Of a stretch of 6,232 nucleotides of DNA, positions 1-6,029 are shown piece after piece. The stretch's first letter is position 1. Each line of letters begins with the position of its first letter. This stretch comes from Clostridiales bacterium (GTDB lineage Bacteria > Bacillota_A > Clostridia > Peptostreptococcales > Anaerovoracaceae): assembly GCA_024697655.1 (NCBI GenBank), contig JAILFI010000194.1, forward strand, positions 1 through 6,232. The letters run 5' to 3'. The position numbers were made by a program, and so were the translations under genes. The notes under the pieces were generated by a model that did not search any database, had not been told where the DNA came from, and worked only from the letters and a program-made list of their open reading frames with translations.

Positions 1-1
1 G

Positions 2-553
2 ATCAAGATGGAACAGCTCCGTCCGGTCAGCCAGAGAGAGAAGATCCTCTTCCCGATCATGGTTACGATCCTGGTCGTCCTGCTGATCCCGTCGGCTGCT
101 CCGCTGGTCGGCTGCCTGATGCTCGGCAACCTGTTCAAAGAGTCCGGCCGTACGCTGCGTCTGTCCGATACCGCGTCCAACGCCATGATGAACATCGTCG
201 TCATCATGCTCGGCCTCTGCGTCGGTGCTTCTGCAGTCGGTGAGACCTTCCTGACCTGGTCCACCATCAAGATCGTTATCATGGGTGTTGTCGCATTCGG
301 TTTCGGTACGTTCGGCGGTCTGATCATCGCGAAGATCATGAACGCTGTCAGCAAGAGCCCGATCAACCCGCTGATCGGTTCGGCCGGTGTATCCGCTGTT
401 CCGATGGCAGCCCGTGTATCCCAGGTCGAAGGTGCCAAGAACGACCCGACCAACTTCCTGCTCATGCATGCCATGGGCCCGAACGTTGCCGGCGTTATCG
501 GTTCCGCAGTCGCGGCTTGCACCATGCTGTCCATGTTCGGTCCTTATGTATAG
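2..553 (+). CDS. Sodium-translocating decarboxylase beta subunit, C-terminal part (OadB/GcdB/MmdB family), 5'-truncated by window
   Basis: This is the C-terminal part of the integral membrane subunit that couples decarboxylation of a carboxybiotin carrier to Na+ export, in oxaloacetate, methylmalonyl-CoA or glutaconyl-CoA decarboxylases. The frame is open to the left edge, and the ATG at 8 is internal because family members are about 370-430 residues while only about 183 are seen here. Counting from that ATG, hydrophobic segments lie near residues 13-41, 60-78, 86-111 and 150-178. The conserved segment at 119-136 reads [17 protein letters not shown]. As I recall Klebsiella OadB, it aligns with that protein's functional residues N373, G377, S382 and R389 (here N120, G124, S129, R136). 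The Na+-site aspartate (D203 in Klebsiella) lies outside the window. The C-terminal motif [22 protein letters not shown] (149-170) is also typical of the family. The substrate cannot be decided from this subunit. A terminator follows, so it is probably the last gene of its operon. Confidence 0.93.
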   Translation: MKMEQLRPVSQREKILFPIMVTILVVLLIPSAAPLVGCLMLGNLFKESGRTLRLSDTASNAMMNIVVIMLGLCVGASAVGETFLTWSTIKIVIMGVVAFGFGTFGGLIIAKIMNAVSKSPINPLIGSAGVSAVPMAARVSQVEGAKNDPTNFLLMHAMGPNVAGVIGSAVAACTMLSMFGPYV

Positions 554-597
554 ACCGTACGCAGCACAGTAACAGCAGGAAAAACGAGACAAGAACG

Positions 598-624
598 GGA
601 GACCGCTTCGGCGGTCTCCTTTTT
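598..624 (+). terminator. Intrinsic terminator after the decarboxylase gene
   Basis: A perfect 9-bp GC-rich stem (GGAGACCGC at 598-606, GCGGTCTCC at 611-619) closes a C(TTCG)G tetraloop, which is an exceptionally stable loop. Five T residues follow at 620-624. The stem starts 44 bases after the stop codon at 551-553. It should end the decarboxylase transcript and insulate the fatty acid operon from read-through. Confidence 0.93.
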
Positions 625-692
625 GCTGCCGCGGACGAATACGAGGGCGTGGGCGGCGCTTCTTCGGCCCGCGTCCAATCTTCTCGTAAAGA

Positions 693-721
693 TAGAGTTT
701 TAGGCGGCAACATGGTATAAT
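693..721 (+). promoter_or_regulatory. Predicted sigma-A-type promoter of the acyl-CoA synthetase/fab operon
   Basis: A perfect -10 hexamer TATAAT lies at 716-721, preceded by TGG at 713-715, which makes an extended -10 element. A -35 hexamer at the ideal 17-base spacing would be TAGAGT (693-698), matching TTGACA at only three positions. The extended -10 may compensate for this. The region is noticeably more AT-rich than the surrounding genes, it lies after the terminator of the upstream gene, and it is the only convincing promoter I see in the window. The expected transcription start is about 727-729, leaving a leader of roughly 77 bases. I found no recognisable FapR or FabT operator here. 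Confidence 0.75.
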
Positions 722-728
722 TTCTAAA

Positions 729-753
729 GTATGCGGCTAATCTGCCGGTATAC
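729..753 (+). promoter_or_regulatory. Imperfect inverted repeat at the predicted transcription start (candidate operator or 5' mRNA hairpin)
   Basis: The arms GTATGCGGC (729-737) and GCCGGTATAC (744-753) can pair as eight Watson-Crick pairs plus one G-U pair, with one bulged G (748) and a six-base loop (738-743). As RNA it would form a hairpin at the extreme 5' end of the predicted transcript. As DNA the symmetry is weaker: the outer four positions match perfectly and the interior only partly. It could be a repressor site just downstream of the -10, an mRNA-stabilising 5' stem, or chance. It matches no operator family I recognise. Confidence 0.4.
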
Positions 754-784
754 GAAAAAGGATAAGAAAGACGGAGTAAATCAG

Positions 785-789
785 AGGAG
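785..789 (+). promoter_or_regulatory. Shine-Dalgarno of the acyl-CoA synthetase gene, unusually far from the start
   Basis: AGGAG at 785-789 is the best anti-16S match upstream of the ATG at 805, but 15 bases separate them instead of the usual 5-9. No in-frame ATG, GTG or TTG lies between 766 and 805, and a stop codon (TAA) sits in frame at 763-765, so the start at 805 is the only upstream option. A weaker GACGGA at 797-802 lies too close to be a good alternative. Confidence 0.5.
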
Positions 790-804
790 AAAGCAAGACG
801 GATC

Positions 805-2469
805 ATGCATAATTCAGAACGAAACGAGGGGCCTCTTGCAGGCATCGCTGCCCGCTGGATCGAAACAGTGGAAGATGAAAACGGCGCCCTGCAGTCGATC
901 TCCTTCAAGAATACCGAACACTTCAATTTCGCCTATGACGTCGTCGATGAACTGGCGCGTCTTACGCCGCAGAGGCGGGCGATGCTGTATGTGGACAAAG
1001 AGAAAAACGAGCGGTCGTTCACCTTCAAGGAGATGAGCGATTACTCCTCCATGACGGCCAACTACTTCAAGCGGCTCGGCATCGGCAAGGGAGACCGCGT
1101 CCTTCTGGTGCTCAAACGGCATTACCAGTTCTGGTTCGCGATCCTCGCGCTCCATAAGCTTGGCGCCGTCGCCGTTCCCGGCACGCACCAGCTCAAAGAA
1201 GAAGACTTCCGGTACCGGTTTGAGATCGGCAAACTGAAAGCCGTCTTCTGCACGCATGAGGATGACGTCGTCGAAGAAGCGGACAAGGCACTGGCGGACC
1301 ACCCGGAGATCATCAAGATCATGACCGGTATCGCGAAGCCCGGCTGGCACGAGTTCAACGAGGAACTCGCGATGGAGAGCCGCGATTTCGAACGTGTCGT
1401 GACAAACGGTGACGATCCGATGGTCATGTTCTACACCTCCGGTACGACCGGACAGCCCAAGATGGTCACGCACAATTTCAAGTACCCGCTCGGGCATTAC
1501 ATCACGGCGAAGTACTGGCAGCACGTCGACCCGTACGGTCTGCACTTTTCCGTTGCGGATACCGGCTGGGGCAAGGCGCTTTGGGGCAAACTGTACGGGC
1601 AGTGGCTCTGTGAAGCGGCTGTCTTCGTGTATGACATGGAGACTTTTGTGCCGCACGACTTCCTGACGCTCTTCCGGGCGTACGGGATCACGACATTCTG
1701 CGCGCCGCCGACCGCGTACCGCGTGTTCGTCAAGCGCGACCTGAGTAAATACGGCATCGTAGATTTGCAGTACGCGACCACCGCGGGCGAAGCGCTCAAC
1801 GCGGAGGTCTGGCAGCAGTTCTATGACAAGACCGGGCTTAAGATCATGGAAGGGTTCGGGCAGACCGAGACGACACTGTCGCTGGGCACCCTGTACGGCA
1901 CCGCGCCGAAGCCCGGCTCCATGGGCAAACCGAGCCCGATGTACGACGTCGATCTGGTCGACCCCGAAGGCAACAGCCTGCCGGACGGGGAAGTCGGTGA
2001 GGTCGTCATCCGCACGGACAAAGCAGTCCCCTGCGGGCTGTTCTGCGGCTATTTCGGCAGCGAAGACAAGCTGGAAGATGTCTGGTATGACAACGTCTAT
2101 CACACGGGCGACACTGCGTACCGCGATGAGGACGGGTATTACTGGTATGTCGGCCGGACAGACGATCTGATCAAGTCCTGCGGCTACCGCGTCGGACCTT
2201 TTGAGGTCGAGTCGGTCCTCATGGAACTGCCGTACGTCCTCGAGTGCGCCGTGACCGGCGTTCCGGACAAAAACCGCGGCCAGCTTGTCAAGGCGACCAT
2301 CGTCCTGACCGATGGTACGGAAGGCACGCGCGAACGCGCGAAGGAGATCATGCGGTACGCCAAGGAGCACATGGCTCACTACAAAGTGCCGCGCCTCGTG
2401 GACTTCGTTGCGGAACTTCCGAAGACGATCAGCGGCAAAGTGCGCCGCGTGGAGATCCGCAAGGACTGA
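805..2469 (+). CDS. Acyl-CoA synthetase (AMP-forming), ACSM / medium-chain-like, ANL superfamily
   Basis: This 554-residue cytosolic ligase would activate a carboxylic acid with ATP to an acyl-adenylate, then transfer the acyl group to CoA, releasing AMP and PPi. All core ANL motifs are present: the phosphate loop YTSGTTGQPK (210-219), EGFGQTETT (349-357), HTGD with the ribose-binding Asp436 (433-436), the hinge region GRTDDLIK (450-457), and the catalytic Lys545 in PKTISGKVRR (539-548). The early stretch NFAYDVVDE (41-49) and GYRVGPFEVES (460-470) resemble the ACSM/medium-chain and related clostridial AMP-binding proteins more than the long-chain FadD type. Length is normal and there is no signal peptide or membrane segment. 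It is the first gene behind the predicted promoter, and the HAD gene starts 9 bases after its stop. Substrate is unknown: short, branched, medium-chain or aromatic acids are all possible, and acyl-ACP ligase activity cannot be excluded. Confidence 0.9.
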   Translation: MHNSERNEGPLAGIAARWIETVEDENGALQSISFKNTEHFNFAYDVVDELARLTPQRRAMLYVDKEKNERSFTFKEMSDYSSMTANYFKRLGIGKGDRVLLVLKRHYQFWFAILALHKLGAVAVPGTHQLKEEDFRYRFEIGKLKAVFCTHEDDVVEEADKALADHPEIIKIMTGIAKPGWHEFNEELAMESRDFERVVTNGDDPMVMFYTSGTTGQPKMVTHNFKYPLGHYITAKYWQHVDPYGLHFSVADTGWGKALWGKLYGQWLCEAAVFVYDMETFVPHDFLTLFRAYGITTFCAPPTAYRVFVKRDLSKYGIVDLQYATTAGEALNAEVWQQFYDKTGLKIMEGFGQTETTLSLGTLYGTAPKPGSMGKPSPMYDVDLVDPEGNSLPDGEVGEVVIRTDKAVPCGLFCGYFGSEDKLEDVWYDNVYHTGDTAYRDEDGYYWYVGRTDDLIKSCGYRVGPFEVESVLMELPYVLECAVTGVPDKNRGQLVKATIVLTDGTEGTRERAKEIMRYAKEHMAHYKVPRLVDFVAELPKTISGKVRRVEIRKD

Positions 2470-2478
2470 GGGGGGCAC

Positions 2479-3246
2479 ATGCTGCAAGCTGTACTGATCG
2501 ATTTTGACGGCACGCTGATGAATACCGATGAGGTGGTCCTGCGCTCTTGGGAGCACACGTACCGGGAACTGGGCAGAGAAGTCCCGCCTGCGGAGGAGAT
2601 CCGGCGGACGTTCGGCGAACCGCTGCGGCGGTCAATGGAGTACATTTTCCCGGATGTCCCCGTGGAAGAATCGCTCAGCATCTACCGGGCATACAATAAG
2701 GCGCGTTTCCTTACTTACACGGAGCCGTATCCCGGTATGGTCGAATTGATCGACCGCCTGCGGGAGGAGGGCATCCTGACCGCGCTCGTCACATCGCGTC
2801 TCAGGAACACGACCTACCTGGGGCTGGAACATTTCGACCTTGTGCGGCGGTTTGACGCGATCCTCACCGAGGACGACATCGAGGCGAGCAAGCCGGATCC
2901 GGATCCCGTCTATACAACGCTCCGCAAACTGGGTGTGCCGTTTGAGCCATCGCCCTCCTGGGCTGCCGAAGGGCGGATCCCGCAGCAGAAGGAACATGTC
3001 CTCATGATCGGCGATTCGGTCTACGACATCCGGTGCTGCGAGAACGCCGGCATCGGCTCGGTGCTCGTCGGCTGGACCAACACACTTCAGATCGCCTGCG
3101 CTGCGTCAGCCGGACTGATGAAGGCCAGCGCGGACAGCCCGCTGACAGCGGCTGCATCCAGTGGTGAATCCGTGCATCCGGACTACATTCTCTATGAAGC
3201 GGATGCATTCGATGATATTTTCAATGACAAACGAGGTGAACAATGA
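2479..3246 (+). CDS. HAD-family hydrolase, PpaX-like (candidate pyrophosphatase or phosphoglycolate-type phosphatase)
   Basis: This 255-residue cytosolic Mg2+-dependent phosphohydrolase of HAD subfamily IA has all four motifs: DFDGTLMNTD with nucleophile Asp8 and acid/base Asp10, motif II VTS with Thr105, Lys138 of KPDPDP, and IGDSVYD with Asp179 and Asp183. An alpha-helical cap lies between about residues 16 and 84. Several details recall Bacillus PpaX, which hydrolyses PPi: NTDE after motif I, IYRAYN (68-73), VTSRLRNT (104-111) and GWT (198-200). It is longer than PpaX (about 216 residues) because of extra segments at about 154-171 and 202-233, the latter rich in Ala and Ser. The start has a strong purine-rich site (GAGGGGGG, 2468-2475) only 3 bases before the ATG and overlapping the preceding gene's stop. 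It overlaps fabK by ATGA (3243-3246), so translation is probably coupled. Specificity is inferred; other HAD substrates are possible. Confidence 0.82.
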   Translation: MLQAVLIDFDGTLMNTDEVVLRSWEHTYRELGREVPPAEEIRRTFGEPLRRSMEYIFPDVPVEESLSIYRAYNKARFLTYTEPYPGMVELIDRLREEGILTALVTSRLRNTTYLGLEHFDLVRRFDAILTEDDIEASKPDPDPVYTTLRKLGVPFEPSPSWAAEGRIPQQKEHVLMIGDSVYDIRCCENAGIGSVLVGWTNTLQIACAASAGLMKASADSPLTAAASSGESVHPDYILYEADAFDDIFNDKRGEQ

Positions 3247-4184
3247 ACAGAGTCTGTGAAATTCTTGGAACCGAATATCCCATCATCCAGGGCGCGATGG
3301 CCCGCATCGCGACGGCGGAACTGGCCGGCGCGGTCAGCAACGGCGGCGGCCTGGGCATCATCGCAGCGGGCGGGGCGCCCGTCGAATGGGTGAAAGAGCA
3401 GATCGATAAATGCCGGAGCATCACCGACAAACCGTTCGGTGTGAACATCATGCTGCTGGCGGACAATGTGGACGAACTTGTAGACCTTCTCATCGAAGAA
3501 AAAGTCGCGGTCGTGACCACCGGCGCCGGCAACCCCGGCAAGTATATCCCGCGCTTCAAAGAGGCGGGCATCAAGGTCATCCCGGTCGTGGCGAACGTGA
3601 CGCTGGCCAAGAGAGTCCAGCGCGCCGGCGCGGACGCTGTCGTGGCGGAAGGCTGCGAGGCGGGCGGCCACATCGGGGAGACGACCACCATGGCGATGAT
3701 CCCGCAGATGGTGGACGCTCTGGACATCCCGGTCATCGCGGCAGGCGGCATCGCCGACGGGCGCGGCCTCGCGGCGGCATACATGCTCGGGGCGGAAGGC
3801 GTGCAGGTCGGCACGAGATTCCTCGTCGCCGAAGAGTGCATCGTCAGCCGGCCGTATAAGGAGATGGTCCTCAAGGCAAAGGACAGCAGCACCGTGGCGA
3901 CAGGGCGGTTCACCGGTCATCCGGTCCGCGTTCTCAAGAACAAACTCTCCCGCGCGATGCTTGAGCTCGAGAAGACGCAGGATCTTGAGGAGTTCGAACG
4001 CCTCGGCACAGGCGCCCTTTCACGGGCGGTCCTCGCGGGCGATGTCGAGCACGGCTCGGTCATGTCCGGGCAGATCGCCGGTCTGGTGAGCAAAGAGCAG
4101 CCGGCAGCGGAGATCATCCGCGAGATGTTCGAGGAAGCGGAGCAGATCTACGACGCACGCGCGCAGGTCGTCAAGGAAAGATAA
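3243..4184 (+). CDS. fabK: Enoyl-ACP reductase II, FMN-dependent (FabK)
   Basis: FabK reduces trans-2-enoyl-ACP to acyl-ACP using NAD(P)H and FMN, the last step of each fatty acid elongation cycle. The 313 residues form a TIM barrel of the 2-nitropropane dioxygenase-like family. Hallmarks recalled from S. pneumoniae FabK are the N-terminal YPIIQGAMA (12-20), AGAVSNGGGLGII (28-40), DKPFGVNIMLL (62-72), VVTTGAGNPGKY (90-101), EAGGHIGETTT with the probable catalytic His143 (139-149), the phosphate-binding IPVIAAGGIADG and GAEGVQVGTRF, and the C-terminal GSVMSGQIAGLVSKE. This sustained match separates it from generic nitronate monooxygenases. Its ATG lies inside the HAD stop region (ATGA overlap) with AGGTGA at 3234-3239 as ribosome site. 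FabK enzymes are characteristically insensitive to triclosan. A short hairpin-bearing gap separates it from fabD. Confidence 0.95.
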   Translation: MNRVCEILGTEYPIIQGAMARIATAELAGAVSNGGGLGIIAAGGAPVEWVKEQIDKCRSITDKPFGVNIMLLADNVDELVDLLIEEKVAVVTTGAGNPGKYIPRFKEAGIKVIPVVANVTLAKRVQRAGADAVVAEGCEAGGHIGETTTMAMIPQMVDALDIPVIAAGGIADGRGLAAAYMLGAEGVQVGTRFLVAEECIVSRPYKEMVLKAKDSSTVATGRFTGHPVRVLKNKLSRAMLELEKTQDLEEFERLGTGALSRAVLAGDVEHGSVMSGQIAGLVSKEQPAAEIIREMFEEAEQIYDARAQVVKER

Positions 4185-4188
4185 CACT

Positions 4189-4204
4189 GCGGCCGGAAGG
4201 CCGC
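4189..4204 (+). other. Intercistronic stem-loop between fabK and fabD
   Basis: A perfect 6-bp stem, GCGGCC (4189-4194) with GGCCGC (4199-4204), closes a GGAA loop of the stable GNRA class, starting 5 bases after the fabK stop. No T-run follows, so it is not a conventional terminator. It lies 8 bases before the fabD ribosome site (GAGGAAAG, 4212-4219), leaving that site free. Such elements can stabilise or delimit processed mRNA segments; that role here is inference. Confidence 0.55.
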
Positions 4205-4223
4205 CTGAAATGAGGAAAGCAAT

Positions 4224-5225
4224 ATGAAGATAGGCATCGTCTTTGCCGGCCAGGGCGCACAGTACGAAGGCATGGGCAAGGATCTGTATGACAACTACGA
4301 ACGGGCGAAGGCCGTGTTCGACGAGGCTGGGGAAGAGGTCAAGAACTGGTGCTTCACGGCCGACAAAGAAACGCTCCGTAAGACCCACATCACACAGCCG
4401 ACGGTCTACACCGTGACCATGGCAGCGTACGAAGCGCTGCTTGGCGAACTCGAAAAGGAAGGGCTCCTTACGGGCAGCCCCGACGATCCGGTCGAGATCG
4501 CGGGCTTCGCGGGATTCAGTCTCGGTGAATACGCGGCCCTGACCGCGGCGGGCTGCATCGACGACCTCGACAAGGGGCTCGAGATCGTCGAGACGCGCGG
4601 CAGATTGATGGAAGCGGCCGGACTCGATGAGAACGGCGAGAACCGCGGCGGTATGGCGGCGGCATTCGGGCCTGCCGACAAAGTCGTCGAGGCCGTGGCT
4701 GACTGGGCCAACGGGCGTATCCTGGAGGCGGTCAACTTCAACAATCCCAAGCAGACCGTCGTCGCGGGCGAATTCGCCGCGCTCGATGACTTCCTTGAGC
4801 ATGCCAAGGATTACCGGCTCAAGTGCAGACGCCTGTCCGTCGGGACCGCGTTCCACTGCGCCATGATGGCGCCGGCATCCGAGCAGCTCCGCCCGGAACT
4901 CGAAAGAGTCGGCTTTGAGAAGCCGCACAAGAAGGTCTATTCCAACATCACCGCCGAGGACATCATGGCCGGCTATGAAGAGGGCATGGACGTCAACGAA
5001 TACCTTGCGGACGTCATGGCCAGACAGGTCAAGAGCCCGGTCATCTTCGTGGAAGTCATCCGTCACATGATCCGCGACGGCGTGGAGATGTTCATCGAAG
5101 TGGGTCCCGGCGAGACACTGTCCGGGTTCGTCCGCAAGACCGAAAAAGAAGTCAAGGCGCACAACGTCGAGAATAAAGAATCGCTCGAGCAGGCGATCGC
5201 GGCACTGAAGGAGGCACTCGCATGA
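4224..5225 (+). CDS. fabD: Malonyl-CoA:ACP transacylase (FabD)
   Basis: FabD transfers malonyl from CoA to the phosphopantetheine thiol of acyl carrier protein, supplying the extender unit for FabF and FabH. The 333 residues show the acyltransferase fold motifs: FAGQGAQYEGMG near the N-terminus (7-18, oxyanion glutamine), TQPTVYT (58-64), the nucleophile Ser99 in GFSLGEYAAL (97-106), Arg125 in ETRGRLM (123-129) which binds the malonyl carboxylate, His211 in GTAFHCAMMAPA (207-218), and EVGPGETLSGFVRK (292-305). Keeping this Arg favours malonyl over neutral acyl groups. The residue before Ser99 is Phe rather than the His of E. coli GHSLG; variation at this place is common in the family. The protein is slightly longer than the usual 300-315 residues, with small extra loops before the Ser motif (about 80-92) and after Arg125 (about 132-142). 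The ribosome site GAGGAAAG is well placed. It overlaps fabG by ATGA. Confidence 0.95.
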   Translation: MKIGIVFAGQGAQYEGMGKDLYDNYERAKAVFDEAGEEVKNWCFTADKETLRKTHITQPTVYTVTMAAYEALLGELEKEGLLTGSPDDPVEIAGFAGFSLGEYAALTAAGCIDDLDKGLEIVETRGRLMEAAGLDENGENRGGMAAAFGPADKVVEAVADWANGRILEAVNFNNPKQTVVAGEFAALDDFLEHAKDYRLKCRRLSVGTAFHCAMMAPASEQLRPELERVGFEKPHKKVYSNITAEDIMAGYEEGMDVNEYLADVMARQVKSPVIFVEVIRHMIRDGVEMFIEVGPGETLSGFVRKTEKEVKAHNVENKESLEQAIAALKEALA

Positions 5226-5965
5226 TCTTAGAAGGAAAATCCGCCATCATCACAGGCGGCGTCCGCGGCATCGGCCGCGGCATCGCCGAAGCGTTCTGCA
5301 AGGAAGGCGCGAATGTCGTGCTCGTCTACCGCAGCAACGACGAAGCCGCGGAGCAGACCCGCGCAGCACTTGCTGCGTACGGCACCGGCGTCGAACTCGT
5401 CAAGGGCGACGTCGCTTCCATGGAGACGGCGAAGGCAGCCGTCGCGCGCTGCAAGGAGGTCTTCGGCAGCGTCGACATCCTGGTCAACAACGCCGGGATC
5501 ACCAAGGATAAACTCCTGCTCAAAATGTCCGACGAGGACTTCGGGCAGGTCATCGACATCAACCTGAAGGGGAGCTTCAACTTCCTGCAGGCGGCAGGGA
5601 GCGTCATGATGAAGCAGCGCCACGGCTCGATCATCAACATGGCATCGATCTCCGGTGTCATGGGCAATCCGGGACAGGTCAACTACAGCGCCAGCAAAGC
5701 GGGCGTCATCGGGATGACCAAGGCAGCGGCGAAGGAACTCGGAAGACGCCACATCCGTGTCAACGCGATCGCACCGGGCTTCATCGAGACCGATATGACC
5801 GCCGCGCTCACCGATGAGCAGAAGGAAGCGGCGGCAAAGAACATCGGCCTCGGCAGACTGGGTCAGCCGGCGGACATCGCGAACTGCGCGCTGTTCCTGG
5901 CATCCGACATGAGCGATTACATCACCGGGCAGGTCATCGGCGTCGACGGCGGGCTTATCATCTAG
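5222..5965 (+). CDS. fabG: 3-oxoacyl-ACP reductase (FabG)
   Basis: FabG reduces 3-ketoacyl-ACP to 3-hydroxyacyl-ACP with NADPH, the first reduction of the elongation cycle. It is a 247-residue classical short-chain dehydrogenase, the normal FabG length. The Rossmann motif is TGGVRGIG (11-18), where GV replaces the common AS, and Arg15 and Arg37 suit NADPH. NNAGITKDKLLLKMSDEDF (89-107) is a FabG signature. The catalytic tetrad is Asn114, Ser142, Tyr155 and Lys159. APGFIETDM (184-192) and the C-terminal ITGQVIGVDGG are also typical. Arg133 and Arg176 match, by my alignment from memory, the ACP-docking arginines R129 and R172 of E. coli FabG, which argues for a true fatty acid synthesis enzyme rather than a general SDR. 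The start overlaps the fabD stop (ATGA, 5222-5225), with a consensus AAGGAGG at 5208-5214 seven bases upstream. Confidence 0.96.
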   Translation: MILEGKSAIITGGVRGIGRGIAEAFCKEGANVVLVYRSNDEAAEQTRAALAAYGTGVELVKGDVASMETAKAAVARCKEVFGSVDILVNNAGITKDKLLLKMSDEDFGQVIDINLKGSFNFLQAAGSVMMKQRHGSIINMASISGVMGNPGQVNYSASKAGVIGMTKAAAKELGRRHIRVNAIAPGFIETDMTAALTDEQKEAAAKNIGLGRLGQPADIANCALFLASDMSDYITGQVIGVDGGLII

Positions 5966-5994
5966 CAGATCACCGGCGCATCAACCAGCAGACC

Positions 5995-6010
5995 GCGGGC
6001 GAAGGCCCGT
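5995..6010 (+). other. Intercistronic stem-loop between fabG and fabF
   Basis: CGGGC (5996-6000) pairs with GCCCG (6005-6009) around a GAAG loop, and a G-U pair (5995 with 6010) can extend the stem to 6 bp. No T-run follows, so termination is unlikely. It ends 6 bases before the strong fabF ribosome site AAGGAGG (6017-6023). Its placement mirrors the hairpin between fabK and fabD. The remaining bases of this 64-base gap show no gene, and it is too short for an acyl carrier protein gene. Confidence 0.45.
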
Positions 6011-6029
6011 TCACATAAGGAGGAAAGAC

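Noticed and set aside
8..10. ATG at 8 as the true start of the decarboxylase subunit
   Set aside because: The frame is open to the window edge, the family is about twice as long, and essential upstream regions would be missing.
625..692. Possible small gene, small RNA or riboswitch between the terminator and the promoter
   Set aside because: I found no ribosome site plus start with a credible peptide, no conserved RNA motif I recognise, and no second promoter-terminator pair.
681..804. FapR- or FabT-type operator in the operon promoter region
   Set aside because: Read through for the known palindromic consensus patterns; none fits. The dyad at 729-753 differs from both.
731..1036. A 101-codon + strand frame starting in the leader and overlapping the ligase gene
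   Set aside because: It starts inside the 5' dyad, has no ribosome site, and runs out of frame through well-conserved ligase sequence. The predicted peptide is basic and motif-free.
814..2556. A 580-codon open frame on the - strand opposite the acyl-CoA synthetase
   Set aside because: It is a shadow of the GC-rich codon pattern of the + strand gene; the translation is rich in His, Arg, Asp and Val with no recognisable motif, while the + strand gene has every ANL motif.
3192..3920. A 242-codon open frame on the - strand opposite fabK
   Set aside because: Shadow frame with His/Arg/Asp-rich composition and no motif; fabK on the + strand is unambiguous.
4189..4204. fabK/fabD hairpin as a transcription terminator
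   Set aside because: No T-run follows, the stem is only 6 bp, and the next gene has no promoter of its own that I can see.
4020..5162. A 380-codon open frame on the - strand opposite fabD
   Set aside because: Shadow of fabD with no family motif and skewed composition; the + strand frame has the full FabD active site.
5995..6010. fabG/fabF hairpin as a transcription terminator
   Set aside because: Short stem, no T-run, and fabF follows immediately with a strong ribosome site and no recognisable promoter.
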